NCBI GenBank assembly: GCA_003164135.1
Contig: PLSD01000102.1
Span: forward strand, 62,001-126,000
Reading direction: 5' to 3'
Length of the DNA stretch: 64,000 bases
DNA from: Acetobacteraceae bacterium
GTDB lineage: Bacteria > Pseudomonadota > Alphaproteobacteria > Acetobacterales > Acetobacteraceae
Every line of letters begins with the position of its first letter. Within the stretch, counting starts at the first letter, position 1. Below are positions 47,620 to 57,512 of this stretch, piece by piece. The translations under genes and the position numbers were made by a program. The notes below the pieces were generated by a model, which made no database searches, was not told where the DNA came from, and was given only the letters and a program-made list of their open reading frames with translations.

Positions 47620-49802
47620 AGGGCGCTGAATCCAACATTACCGAGAGTTTTAAAAGTGAACTGGAGCAGCACGATCGTATTGCCTTTATCCAGGTTGAAT
47701 GACGTGAATCGCTGGTAGTACACGACACTGACGCCGAAGCAATCATTTTGCCAGCCGGCGTTGAAATTGGCCGAGTCGAAATCGCCGGTCTGCAGGTTGC
47801 GTTCCGTCCCCGCCCCCAGCGTCCACGGGCCGATATTGGTGCCTACACTGGCGGTCACCTCATGCCGGTGCGTGAAATACGCCGCCGGCGGCGCCAGCGT
47901 GGGGGAGCCGATGCTGGCGCTGTCATACAGCACGTAAGGGTCGGTATTGGTATACAAATACCCCACCGAGGCCGTGAACGGGCGCGTCGTGTAATTGGCC
48001 GTCGTATCGATCATCCGCGCGCCCAAATCGGTATGGCTCAGGCGGGTGCGGTAGGTGATGTTGAAGTGCGGCACCGGCGCGAAGATCAAGTGGCCAACGA
48101 TATCCGAGACATTATCGGTCAACCCGGAACCCGGCAGGTAGTTATTATCCTTATGCACCCGGTACGACTGCCCGATCAGCCCATCCAGCATCGCCCCTTG
48201 CGGCAGGTACCAGGCGGCGTGCAGCGCATAATCCACGCGCGAGCCACCCTCCAGCCGGTCGATTCCGGGGTAACGGTTGAAGTCGAACAAATTCGCGTCG
48301 GAATATTCCAGATCAAGGCTGTCCTCGTTCGGGATGCGGAGATTCTGCGAGATCCCGATATTCGGCGCCCCAACCAGCTGCACCTCCGGCTCGATAATCT
48401 GGCTGCCCAGCGCCCCCGCCTGGCGGATCAGCGGCCAGTGCAGGAACACCGCGCCATACGGCTCCACCCGCGCGGTGTTCGCGCCGTCCAGCGTGCTGTA
48501 ATTTGGCTGGCTGTAGAGACGCGTGGCAATATAGGCGGCAGCAACCAGCTGCACCCGGGCCGTCCCCCCCACGCCGCCGGGCAGCATGAAGGGCACTGAA
48601 TAGCCCGGCAGCACCGCCACGCGCTGGCTGTTGGTGCCCAGCTTGCGCAGCACGTTGAACACATCCGCATGCAGGCTGAACTGCCCGCCCAGCGCATCCT
48701 GCCCGGAAAGAAAATCATACTGCCCATGCGGCATGACAATCGGCAGCTCGCTCTGATTAACGCTGGCCACCAACCCCTGGAAGGTCTGCGCATCCAACCT
48801 GGCGTAGGAGCCGGGCGAGAACCCCTCGAGGAAGACATTGCTGGACAAAAATGCTGCGTTGGGCAGAACATTAAAATCGTTGAGATACGCCGGGTTGGAA
48901 GCATGGTTGTAGTTGAACCCAGCGCGCCAGTCCTGGTTCAAATCGAAGGTGCCGCTGGAGAATACGGAATTGCCGATCTTGCCGTTCACCTGACCGCCGG
49001 AAAGGTTGATGTTCAGCTGCCCGTTATTAAAGTCGCGGCGGTAATCCGCCTTCAGCGCCGGCCCCTCCTTCACCGCGAAGATCGGTGTCAGCGTCACATC
49101 GGATTCTTTGTCGATGACATAGTAATACGGCGTCGTCGCAAAAAACCCGAGTTTCGAGGTCACGCCAAACCCCGGCATCAAAAACCCGCTTTCGCGTTTC
49201 ACCGAAGGATCAGCCTGCGTGAAATACGGCACGTACAACACCGGAATCCCGTAGAACTCCATTTCGGCGTTGCGGTACTCAATCATCTTGTGTTCCAGAT
49301 CGCGCGTCGCGGTCTCGGAGCGTATCTGCCAGATCGGCGCCCTGGTGGGGTCGGTCTTGCACAGGTCGCAGGCGGAATAAACCACCTTGGTCATCTCATC
49401 GATCTTGCCGTCGTAGCGCCGCGCGCCATTGGCGATCAGCCGCCCATTATCGGCCAGCCGCGCCGCCACCCCGCGCATCACCGCGTCCTTCATGCCCTTG
49501 TGCAGCACCGCATGCTCGGCAAACACGGTATCGCCCGAGGGCTGCGTCAGCACGACATGCCCTTGCGCCGTCACCACATCCGTATTGCGGTCCAGCACCA
49601 CCTTATCGGCATACAGCGTCTGCCCGTTCTGCACGGCCCGTACATGGCCGGACGCGGTAACGATATTCCCGGTTTTGTCGTAGGAAATCCGGTCAGCCAA
49701 AAAGCTGACAGGCGCCTTGGGCGGCGTGACGGATTGCGCACGCGCCGGCCCGCTGAGGCAAGTGCTGGCAATAAGTGCGAGAAGCAGGCCGGATCGTTTC
49801 AT
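47616..49802 (-). CDS. lptD: LPS-assembly protein LptD
   Basis: Outer-membrane beta-barrel that places LPS in the outer leaflet together with the lipoprotein LptE. The 728 residues have a signal peptide (KRSGLLLALIASTCLSGPAR AQ), the periplasmic OstA-type jellyroll (FLADRISYDKTGNIVTASGH and YADKVVLDRNTDVVTAQGHV), and a barrel from about residue 200. Two cysteines are in VVYSACDLCKTDP and one is near the C-terminus (QNDCFGVSVVYYQRF), consistent with the interdomain disulfides of this family. The end KTLGNVGFSAL is barrel-like. It overlaps surA by 4 bases and follows lptG after 3 bases. Confidence 0.93.
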   Translation of the reverse strand: MKRSGLLLALIASTCLSGPARAQSVTPPKAPVSFLADRISYDKTGNIVTASGHVRAVQNGQTLYADKVVLDRNTDVVTAQGHVVLTQPSGDTVFAEHAVLHKGMKDAVMRGVAARLADNGRLIANGARRYDGKIDEMTKVVYSACDLCKTDPTRAPIWQIRSETATRDLEHKMIEYRNAEMEFYGIPVLYVPYFTQADPSVKRESGFLMPGFGVTSKLGFFATTPYYYVIDKESDVTLTPIFAVKEGPALKADYRRDFNNGQLNINLSGGQVNGKIGNSVFSSGTFDLNQDWRAGFNYNHASNPAYLNDFNVLPNAAFLSSNVFLEGFSPGSYARLDAQTFQGLVASVNQSELPIVMPHGQYDFLSGQDALGGQFSLHADVFNVLRKLGTNSQRVAVLPGYSVPFMLPGGVGGTARVQLVAAAYIATRLYSQPNYSTLDGANTARVEPYGAVFLHWPLIRQAGALGSQIIEPEVQLVGAPNIGISQNLRIPNEDSLDLEYSDANLFDFNRYPGIDRLEGGSRVDYALHAAWYLPQGAMLDGLIGQSYRVHKDNNYLPGSGLTDNVSDIVGHLIFAPVPHFNITYRTRLSHTDLGARMIDTTANYTTRPFTASVGYLYTNTDPYVLYDSASIGSPTLAPPAAYFTHRHEVTASVGTNIGPWTLGAGTERNLQTGDFDSANFNAGWQNDCFGVSVVYYQRFTSFNLDKGNTIVLLQFTFKTLGNVGFSAL

Positions 49803-49805
49803 GCC

Positions 49806-50921
49806 TCAGCCATCTTCCAGATGCAGTAACAACGCAAGCGCCAAAAATAATCCCGCCACCGCCGGCGCCCATGCGGCGAGGATAACCGGGACCGCCCCGG
49901 AGGTGCCAAACTGGTTGGCAACCTCCGATACCATGAACAATGCAAAACCACAGCCCACCCCGCTGACCAGCATGCTCGCCGCCCCGCCCCGCCGCGAGGG
50001 CCGCATCGAGAACCCCGCCGCCACCAATGCCATGGTGGCACACAGCAACGGCAGCGCCGCCAGCGCCTGAAACGCCAGCTCATGCTGGGTCGCCGAAAAG
50101 CCCGAGCGTTTCAGCAGCGCGATAAACCCCGGCAACGCCCAGAACGAGAGCGAATCGGGCGAGGCAAAACTCTCCTGCACCCGGTGCACGGTCAGGTCGG
50201 TGGGAAAAATCATCTCGTCGATATGCCGCGGCTCGGCATCGGGAGCGAGTACGTTCACCCCGGTCAAATCCCACTCCCCGGCTTTCAACGTCGCATTCCC
50301 GGCTTCCAGCCGCTGCAGCAGCGTGGTCCGCCCATCCAGCCGCAGCACGCTAACCTGGTCGGCACGCAGGATGTTATTTTGCAGATGCACCCCCGCGGCA
50401 TGCAGCACCGCCACGCCACCTGGCACCAGGCCGGCATCCGCCTGGCGCACCCACAGCTCCCCGCCGTTCAGCGAGAGCGGGCCGCCGCCGGGCCTGAGAG
50501 ACATGTTGTACAAAGTCTCGGCGCGGCTGAACATCACGGCTGAAAGCGGACTCAACCCGGCGGTGCCAAACACCCCCAGCAGCGTGGCCAGCAGCACGGG
50601 AACCGCCAGAAACTGCCAGGCGGAAATCCCCGCCGCGCGCGCCACCACCAGTTCCGAGGAGCGCGAAAGCCGCCAGAATGCGTAAATCCCACCCAACAAA
50701 ACTGCAAACGGCAGTATCTGCAACAGCGTCCACGGCACCCGCAGAAACTCTATCCTCACGATCACGCCAAAACCGGCCAGCGGCTTGGTCGCCGACTCGC
50801 GCAGCAGCTCCAAAAAGTCGAACAACGCCACCAGCGCCGAGAGTGCGGCCAGCATCGCCAGCACGGCAAACAAAAACTGCCGGCCAAAATAAACTGACAG
50901 CGTGTACGGAATATTCTTCAT
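49806..50921 (-). CDS. lptG: LPS export ABC transporter permease LptG
   Basis: Inner-membrane permease that, with LptF and LptB, lifts LPS out of the inner membrane. The 371 residues show the YjgQ/YjgP pattern: N-terminal helices (FLFAVLAMLAALSALVALFD), then FAVLLGGIYAFWRLSRSSEL with the family RSSELVVARAAGIS, a periplasmic beta-jellyroll, and C-terminal helices (ATMALVAAGFSMRPSRRGGA). It overlaps lptF by 4 bases and lies 3 bases before lptD. Confidence 0.92.
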   Translation of the reverse strand: MKNIPYTLSVYFGRQFLFAVLAMLAALSALVALFDFLELLRESATKPLAGFGVIVRIEFLRVPWTLLQILPFAVLLGGIYAFWRLSRSSELVVARAAGISAWQFLAVPVLLATLLGVFGTAGLSPLSAVMFSRAETLYNMSLRPGGGPLSLNGGELWVRQADAGLVPGGVAVLHAAGVHLQNNILRADQVSVLRLDGRTTLLQRLEAGNATLKAGEWDLTGVNVLAPDAEPRHIDEMIFPTDLTVHRVQESFASPDSLSFWALPGFIALLKRSGFSATQHELAFQALAALPLLCATMALVAAGFSMRPSRRGGAASMLVSGVGCGFALFMVSEVANQFGTSGAVPVILAAWAPAVAGLFLALALLLHLEDG

Positions 50922-52021
50922 CGCGGCGCCCGTTTGCTGAACAGCAGCACGCCGGAGACCAGGCCGGGGAGCAGCGCCGTAACCCAGATCAGCGGCAGCA
51001 GCATCAGGTTGCGCGCGGCCAAATTGTCCACGCCCAGGCTAAGCGCCACCAGCAGCGTAACCGCGGCCACGGCGCCGACCGGGCGCACCATTCCGCCATG
51101 ACGGCGGAACCCGCCGCTCAGCGTCGCCAGCAGGCCAATCAGTGCGTAGCTGATCGCGCTCAGCGGTGCGGTCAGCCGCCGGTGCGCCTCAACCAGAAAC
51201 CTCCCCTGTTCGCCGGGCGTCAGCGTCGCGGGCGGGCGGAGCAAGGTGCTCAGGCCGGCTTCCGCGGAACTCACGTTATCGGGCGCCTCCGTCTTGGCGC
51301 CCTGCGCCAGCGAAACCACATTGCGCGCAAAGGTCAGCACATCCAGCCGCCCGGTCTTCGCGTCTATCTGCTCGCGCGAGCCATTTTCCAGCATCACCAC
51401 CGGCCCCTGCGGACTCGCCATCAACTGGCCGGAACCCGCCAAAATCGTCGCCGGCGCCGCCGGATCGCGCCCATCCTCTATCAATATCCCGCTCAACTCA
51501 TCATTCGGCCCGCGCGCCTGCACATATACAGTGATATGGTCAGCCACCGGCGTAAACACCCCCGGCTCCAGCAAAAAGGCGGCAATCTGGTTGCGTATCT
51601 CATATTCGTAAGTGCGAAAGCCGCTCAGACTGGCCGGCACCAGCAGCAAATTCAGCCCATAACACACCGCCGCCACCGCCACTGCCAGCGCCAGCGCCGG
51701 CCGCGCCAACGCGAGGTCGGAAAGCCCGCTGGCCCGCATCACCGTCAACTCACGGTCGCCACTCAACCGCGCATAAATAAACAGCACAACAATAAAACAG
51801 GTAATCGGCAAAATCGTCGCCACAAAACTCGGCACCAGCAGCAGCGTGAGCTTGATGAACACCAGCGGCGAAAGCCCGTGATTAACAATAACCTGAATGA
51901 ACCGCAGCGACTGCGTCAGCCAGATCAACGCCACGAGCCCGGTGGTAACCACCACCAGGGCAATCAGCAATTGCCCGAAAATATAGCGGTCAATCCAGGT
52001 CGGTGGCGGGCGGCGATCCAT
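50918..52021 (-). CDS. lptF: LPS export ABC transporter permease LptF
   Basis: Partner permease of LptG. The 367 residues begin IDRYIFGQLLIALVVVTTGL, followed by FIYARLSGDRELTVMRASGL, the LptF counterpart of the coupling-helix motif, then a periplasmic jellyroll (GILIEDGRDPAAPATILAG) and C-terminal helices (RLTAPLSAISYALIGLLATL). ATG 52021 is preferred. The frame is open 14 codons further to 52063, with no distinctly better site. The preceding 57 bases separate it from bioC on the same strand, so the lpt genes may be read through from the biotin genes. Confidence 0.92.
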   Translation of the reverse strand: MDRRPPPTWIDRYIFGQLLIALVVVTTGLVALIWLTQSLRFIQVIVNHGLSPLVFIKLTLLLVPSFVATILPITCFIVVLFIYARLSGDRELTVMRASGLSDLALARPALALAVAVAAVCYGLNLLLVPASLSGFRTYEYEIRNQIAAFLLEPGVFTPVADHITVYVQARGPNDELSGILIEDGRDPAAPATILAGSGQLMASPQGPVVMLENGSREQIDAKTGRLDVLTFARNVVSLAQGAKTEAPDNVSSAEAGLSTLLRPPATLTPGEQGRFLVEAHRRLTAPLSAISYALIGLLATLSGGFRRHGGMVRPVGAVAAVTLLVALSLGVDNLAARNLMLLPLIWVTALLPGLVSGVLLFSKRAPR

Positions 52022-52078
52022 GCCCGTGGTTCTGGCCGGGTAGCCCCGGAATGGCAAGACCACGCACCTAAAATGGTT

Positions 52079-52858
52079 TTAACCGGAGGGGATTTCTCCG
52101 GCCCGAAAAACCTCCCCATACAAAACATGATACGTCACCCCAAACCCGCCCCGCAGCGACTCCAGCACCCGCCGGAACGCCCCCGCCGTCAGCGGCTTAT
52201 ACCCAGCCGCCGGTTCCCCCGCCCCGAGCATTTTCAAACTCCGGGCAAACGCCGCCCCATCCGCATAGTCTTGCGTCACAAACTCCTCGGCCCCGGCATG
52301 CCCAAACCCCTCCGGCCAAGGCACCGCATCCAGCGCCGGATATTTTGGCGTCCCGCTCTGCAGCCCCTGCGCCGCATGCGCCGCCGCCCACTCGGCAAAA
52401 TTCCCCGCGCCCAGCGTGGCAAACACCATCCGCCCACCCGGCGCCAGCAACCCCGCCAGCCGCGCCAGCCCGCCGCGCAAATCGCCAAACCACTGCATCG
52501 CCAGGCTCGACACAATCAAATCAAACCCGCCCTCCGCCGCCTCCGGGTGTTCTCCATCGAGCACCTTATACGCAGGCCCATCCCCCAGCCGCGCCCGGCA
52601 CCGCGCCAGCATCGCCGGCGAAATATCCGTCAGCACCAGCTCAGCCCCAGGAAACGCCGCCGCCAGTGCCTCGCTCAAAAACCCGGTCCCGCAGCCAATC
52701 TCCAAAATCCGCTTCGGCCTCAAGCCACCCGCCACCACCCGCGCCGCCACCCGCGCCGCCACCCGCGCCGCCACCACCCGCTGCACCGCCGCCACGTCAT
52801 CATAGCTCCCGGCCCGCGCTGAAAACGCTTGCGCAATCCGCCCCTTGCGCCCGTTCAC
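52079..52858 (-). CDS. bioC: Malonyl-[ACP] O-methyltransferase BioC
   Basis: Methylates malonyl-ACP to disguise it for fatty-acid elongation into pimelate. The 259 residues carry the SAM motif ILEIGCGTGFLSEALA, LVLTDISPAMLARCRARLG, and the BioC-typical SSLAMQWFGD and LLAPGGRMVFATLG. GTG 52858 is chosen: it overlaps the bioH stop as GTGA, and the reading frame upstream is bioH in another frame. Between residues about 22 and 40 the sequence is a short tandem (VAARVAAR), encoded by three 12-base units. It is the last of bioF-bioH-bioC. Confidence 0.87.
   Translation of the reverse strand: MNGRKGRIAQAFSARAGSYDDVAAVQRVVAARVAARVAARVVAGGLRPKRILEIGCGTGFLSEALAAAFPGAELVLTDISPAMLARCRARLGDGPAYKVLDGEHPEAAEGGFDLIVSSLAMQWFGDLRGGLARLAGLLAPGGRMVFATLGAGNFAEWAAAHAAQGLQSGTPKYPALDAVPWPEGFGHAGAEEFVTQDYADGAAFARSLKMLGAGEPAAGYKPLTAGAFRRVLESLRGGFGVTYHVLYGEVFRAGEIPSG
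52741..52776. repeat. 12-base tandem repeat inside bioC
   Basis: The plus-strand unit GCGCCGCCACCC (third copy ends CCA) occurs three times in a row and continues with related sequence on both sides. On the minus strand it codes the repeated V-A-A-R of the bioC N-terminal helix. Copy number changes would keep frame because the unit is 12 bases. Confidence 0.7.
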
Positions 52859-53481
52859 CCCCGCCGCTCCAGCAACGCCCGCACCCGCGCCGCGCACCAA
52901 CCTGCATCCTCCAGCGGCAACAAATGCCCGCCGTCATGCCACTCCATCACATCCGCCGGAAAACTCGCGATACTCATGGCCTCAGATACCAACGGATCAG
53001 CCCGCCCGCACAACGCCAGATCCACCGGCGCCGGCCGCTCATCCCACTCAGCCAACGCCCGCAACCCATCCAACAGCGCCGCCCCGTCCAACGCCCCCGG
53101 CGCCGCCGCCGTACACCCACACCGTACCCGGAACTCCGCCACCACCGCCCCCGGCGCCGCGCCAAATTGCGCCGTCATCCGCTGCAACGGCCTTACCGCA
53201 TTGCCCGCAGGAAAATCCTCCCGCCGCGTAAAACAGCCAAACCCATTCACCGCCACCAGCGCCCGCCACGCCACCGGCCGCTCATGCAACAGCCACAGCG
53301 CCCCAAACGAGTGCCCCACCGCCACCACATCCCGCCCCTCGGGCAATGCCGGCCGCGCCGCCGCGCCAAAAAACCCCAAATCCCACGCAAAACTCTCATA
53401 ATCGCCCAGCGCCGCCTGCACCGGGTCCCAAAACCCGGCGTCAAACCCCCAGCCATGCACGAACAGCAAAACCGGCTTCAT
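52855..53481 (-). CDS. Pimeloyl-ACP methyl ester esterase-like alpha/beta hydrolase (BioH-type)
   Basis: 208-residue alpha/beta hydrolase. The oxyanion motif FVHGWGFDAGFW opens the chain, the nucleophile is in AVGHSFGALWLLH, the acid is probably the aspartate of CGRADPLVS, and the histidine is in DGGHLLPL, giving a full triad. Its place between bioF and bioC with 4-base overlaps on both sides makes removal of the pimeloyl methyl ester the likely job. It is shorter than E. coli BioH (256) and closer in length to BioG-type esterases, so the exact subtype is uncertain. Confidence 0.82.
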   Translation of the reverse strand: MKPVLLFVHGWGFDAGFWDPVQAALGDYESFAWDLGFFGAAARPALPEGRDVVAVGHSFGALWLLHERPVAWRALVAVNGFGCFTRREDFPAGNAVRPLQRMTAQFGAAPGAVVAEFRVRCGCTAAAPGALDGAALLDGLRALAEWDERPAPVDLALCGRADPLVSEAMSIASFPADVMEWHDGGHLLPLEDAGWCAARVRALLERRG

Positions 53482-54653
53482 ACCGCCTTGCCCAACCGCA
53501 CCACGGCCTCAATCAGCGCCTCAACCTGCGCCTCACTATGCGCCGCCGAAAACGTAAACCGTATCCGGCTCGTCCCCGCGGGCACCGTCGGCGGCCGTAT
53601 CGCCACCGCCAAAAACCCTTCCGCCTCCAGCGCCCGCGCCATCCCCAGCGCCCGCGCCTCCGCACCCAAAATCAGCGGCACAATCTGCGTCGTCGAAGCC
53701 CCCGTATCCAACCCCGCCGCCCGCAACGCCGCCCGAAACCGCGCCCCATGCCCCGCCACCCGGTCACGCTCCACACCCAACGACGGTATCAAATCCAGCG
53801 CCGCATCCATCGCCCCCAGCACCGCCGGCGGCAGCGCGGTCGCATAAATCACCCCGCCGCAGCGGTTCACCAAATACTCCCGCAACACGCCCGAGCACGC
53901 CGCATAAGCCCCAAACCCACCAAGCCCCTTGGAAAACGTGCCCATCACCAGCGCATTGCGCAACCCATGCGCCAGGCCGAACCCGCCCTGCCCCATCACC
54001 CCGGTCGCATGCGCCTCATCCAGATACAAAAACGCCCCAAACCGCGCCGCCAACGCACTCAGCGCCGCCACATCGGCGCAATCGCCATCCATGCTGAACA
54101 CGCTCTCGGTAATAATCACCCGCGGCCGCGCCAGCCCCTTATCGCGCTCCAGCAGTTCTTCCAGATGCCCCAAATCGTTATGCCGGAAGCGTATCTGCCG
54201 CACCCCCGCCGCCGCCCCCCCCTGAATCAGACTCGCGTGGTTCAGCCGGTCCGCATACACCAACGGCTCTCCACCCAATACTTTTGCATCCAAAAGTGCC
54301 GGCAGCAGCGTCACATTCGCCTGCACGCCCGACACAAACACCAGCGCCGCCTCACTCCCCTTGCCACGCGCAATTTTCGCCTCAATCGCCCCAAAGGGCA
54401 GCAAATTCCCCGAAACCAGCCGCGATGCCCCAGCCCCCGCCCCCCAGCGCCGTGCATACTCCCCCGCCCGCGCAATCAACGCCGGATGGTGCGACAGCCC
54501 CAGATAATCATTGGACGAAAAATCCAGCACCGGCCCCGCGCCCAAATCCACGCGCCCATCCGCCAGCCGGTCAATATCGCGCAAACGCCGCCGCCGGCCG
54601 ATCTTATCCAGATCATCCAGGCAGCGGCGCCAGCATTCATCAAAATCGCTCAT
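53478..54653 (-). CDS. bioF: 8-amino-7-oxononanoate synthase
   Basis: PLP enzyme that condenses pimeloyl-ACP (or CoA) with alanine. The 391 residues show the class II alpha-oxoamine synthase features: LDFSSNDYLGLSHHPALIAR, GAGASRLVSGN, the aspartate in LYLDEAHATGVMGQGG, and the Schiff-base lysine in MGTFSKGLGGFGAYAA. It is the first gene of bioF-bioH-bioC, with overlaps to bioH. It lies 46 bases downstream of the FKBP-type gene. Confidence 0.95.
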   Translation of the reverse strand: MSDFDECWRRCLDDLDKIGRRRRLRDIDRLADGRVDLGAGPVLDFSSNDYLGLSHHPALIARAGEYARRWGAGAGASRLVSGNLLPFGAIEAKIARGKGSEAALVFVSGVQANVTLLPALLDAKVLGGEPLVYADRLNHASLIQGGAAAGVRQIRFRHNDLGHLEELLERDKGLARPRVIITESVFSMDGDCADVAALSALAARFGAFLYLDEAHATGVMGQGGFGLAHGLRNALVMGTFSKGLGGFGAYAACSGVLREYLVNRCGGVIYATALPPAVLGAMDAALDLIPSLGVERDRVAGHGARFRAALRAAGLDTGASTTQIVPLILGAEARALGMARALEAEGFLAVAIRPPTVPAGTSRIRFTFSAAHSEAQVEALIEAVVRLGKAV

Positions 54654-54699
54654 CAGACCTCCTCAAGTCAGCCTGATCAGACGTCAAAGACGTCCCGGC

Positions 54700-55065
54700 T
54701 TATTTGAAGCTGATCAGTTCCACGTCGAAAATCAGCGTCGCACCGGGGGGGATCAACCCGCCCGCGCCGCGCTGGCCATAGCCATGCTCGGCCGGCAGAA
54801 TCAGCGTGCGCTGGCCGCCCACCTGCATGGTGGAAACGCCAATATCCCAGCCGGAAATCACCTGGCCAACGCCAAGCTTGAACACAAAAGGCTGCCCGCG
54901 GTCACGCGAGGAGTCGAATTTCTTGCCTTTGGCGCCATTGTCATCCAGCCAGCCGGTGTAATGCACCGTAACCATCTGGCCTTTTGCCGGGGTTTCACCG
55001 GTACCCACCACATGGTCCTGGACTTTAATGCCGGACGGCAGGGTAACGAAATCGGATTCGGACAT
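54700..55065 (-). CDS. FKBP-type peptidyl-prolyl isomerase
   Basis: 121-residue FKBP domain that accelerates proline isomerisation. Seen are VTVHYTGWLDDNGAKGKKFD, SSRDRGQPFVFKLG with VGQVISGWDIGVSTM, and the end GGLIPPGATLIFDVELI, all FKBP landmarks. No signal peptide is visible, so it is probably cytoplasmic. GAGGAGC upstream supports the start at 55065. It lies directly upstream of bioF on the same strand, apparently without a related function. Confidence 0.95.
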   Translation of the reverse strand: MSESDFVTLPSGIKVQDHVVGTGETPAKGQMVTVHYTGWLDDNGAKGKKFDSSRDRGQPFVFKLGVGQVISGWDIGVSTMQVGGQRTLILPAEHGYGQRGAGGLIPPGATLIFDVELISFK

Positions 55066-55123
55066 TGTTTGCTCCTCAAGCGGTCGTTTGCGCCGCCTGG
55101 GTAGTCAATAATTCGCCGTCCCG

Positions 55124-55178
55124 CAAATCAGGGGGGCACAGCCCCCGCTATCCCACAAATCAGGGGGGCACAGCCCCC
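55124..55178. repeat. Tandem G/C hairpin repeat
   Basis: CAAATCAGGGGGGCACAGCCCCC occurs twice, at 55124-55146 and 55156-55178. Each copy can fold on itself (GGGGGC / GCCCCC; the second extends to AGGGGGG-CACAG-CCCCCCT). It lies between FKBP and the 3' end of the Thr-rich gene and may act as a terminator or RNA-stabilising structure for the latter on the minus strand. Confidence 0.75.
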
Positions 55179-55194
55179 CTGGCTTGCAACAGTC

Positions 55195-55647
55195 TTAGTT
55201 CTTCGAAGCGTGGTAGCCGGCAGCGGTGGCGACAGTCTCGCACACATACGCGCCGTGCTTGGTCTTGCCGTACAGCTTGGAGGTCGAGAGGTGATAGATC
55301 TTGCTCTTCGACAGGCTGGTCCACACCACGGTGTCACCGGTGCAGGAAGCCTGCGCGGCAGCAACGGTGGTGAACTCATCAGCCTTGGTCAGCTTCACGG
55401 CAGCAACCGAAGTCTTGGTGGTGCTGGTAACGGCCGGGGTCGAGGTGGTGGTGGTGGTCGCAGGAGCCGTGGTGGTGGAAGTCGTCGTGGCAGCAGGCGC
55501 CGCGGTCGTGGTGGTCGTGGTGGCAGCGGGTGCCATGGTGCCGTCGGGAGCCGCTGCGGTCTGCGCCATGGCGAGCGGGGCAACGCCCATCGCGCAAGCA
55601 AACGTGAGGGCCGGCAGCAGGCGGCGGGTAATCTGGGTAACCTTCAT
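55195..55647 (-). CDS. Threonine-rich secreted protein
   Basis: 150 residues with a signal peptide (QITRRLLPALTFACAMGVAP then LAMAQ), followed by a low-complexity spacer made almost only of Thr, Ala, Pro and Ser (about residues 35-75). The C-terminal ~60 residues have a conserved look: SCTGDTVVWTSLSKSKIYHL, then KLYGKTKHGAYVCETVA. The latter pattern (YHxx...YGxTKxGxYxCE) is seen in many small exported proteobacterial proteins of unknown function. Its two cysteines could bond in the periplasm. GGAGAG lies about 10 bases upstream of the start. The function is unknown. Confidence 0.75.
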   Translation of the reverse strand: MKVTQITRRLLPALTFACAMGVAPLAMAQTAAAPDGTMAPAATTTTTTAAPAATTTSTTTAPATTTTTSTPAVTSTTKTSVAAVKLTKADEFTTVAAAQASCTGDTVVWTSLSKSKIYHLSTSKLYGKTKHGAYVCETVATAAGYHASKN

Positions 55648-55841
55648 GCAAACTCTCCTGAGAGGAATGCCGCCATTTAGGGGCGGTCACGGTATTGGGG
55701 ATTAAGTCCGTAACCCGCCAGTTTCCCGCACGAGTTACGTATCCGCGCCCTATGCCGATTCCACCCGCGCCGCAACTAGAACAAAACATTACATAATGTA
55801 ACGCCCCCTCGGCATTTGCGTGCGCAAGGGCACCGGTTTAG

Positions 55842-57080
<1,239 letters not shown>

Positions 57081-57098
57081 CCCTACGTCTCCACCGTC

Positions 57099-57120
57099 AT
57101 GCCCCGCGAAAGCGGGGCAT
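57099..57120. terminator. Hairpin downstream of the aminotransferase gene
   Basis: ATGCCCCGC-GAAA-GCGGGGCAT is a perfect 9-base stem with a GAAA tetraloop, 19 bases after the stop. It has no T-run, so it may be a dispersed palindrome or an RNA-stabilising hairpin rather than a true intrinsic terminator. From 57121 to 57451 I see no gene. Confidence 0.5.
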
Positions 57121-57451
57121 CCACGCCTTAGCTTCCTCCAAATCACGTCAACCATTGTTTTGGTTGCAAAGGATAGACAGCCAAAATGGAGAGTTTTTGC
57201 ACCAAAGTCTGCTCTGCGCCGAAGGCAGCCATTCCGCATGCCTACCGGATTCTCCAAGAGCTGCCCCTGCCCTCACCGGTCCGGCTGCAAACTCCCGAAG
57301 ATAGGCCTTGGGGTCAACCAATTTCCGGTTCGACTGCGCTCTAACTTCAAGAGGCTGATTCAGACCTTCGGTTCACGCGCAACGCGCGCAAACCTCTGAC
57401 GATCAGGCCCCAGTCATTGCGATGAACCGGAAATCATCCATTTAAAGGCGA
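57121..57451. other. Non-coding spacer between the aminotransferase and Hint genes
   Basis: About 330 bases with no supported gene on either strand. It contains a 10-base inverted repeat, ATTTCCGGTT (57321-57330) and AACCGGAAAT (57425-57434). One minus-strand frame reads NRKLVDPKAYLREF, faintly transposase-like but short and open at both ends. It may be a mobile-element scar. The evidence is weak. Confidence 0.3.
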
Positions 57452-57488
57452 AAATGCGGCCTCACAGGCGCTGCCGGAGACCGCATTT
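57452..57488 (-). terminator. Terminator of the Hint-domain gene
   Basis: AAATGCGGCCTC and GAGACCGCATTT form a 12-base stem with one mismatch around a 13-base loop, 25 bases beyond the stop of the minus-strand Hint gene and followed by a T-rich stretch on that strand. Confidence 0.65.
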
Positions 57489-57512
57489 ACTTGGAACACG
57501 AGAGATCAGGCG

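Noticed and set aside
50678-52822. 714-codon frame antisense to lptG, lptF and bioC
   Set aside because: Basic, low-complexity composition typical of an antisense shadow; it crosses three real genes.
53346-54707. 453-codon frame antisense to bioF
   Set aside because: Only Arg/Pro/His-rich sequence, no motif; bioF is intact on the minus strand.
57321-57434. Insertion-sequence remnant flanked by ATTTCCGGTT / AACCGGAAAT
   Set aside because: Only a 10-base inverted repeat and a short transposase-like string; no target duplication or open transposase frame.
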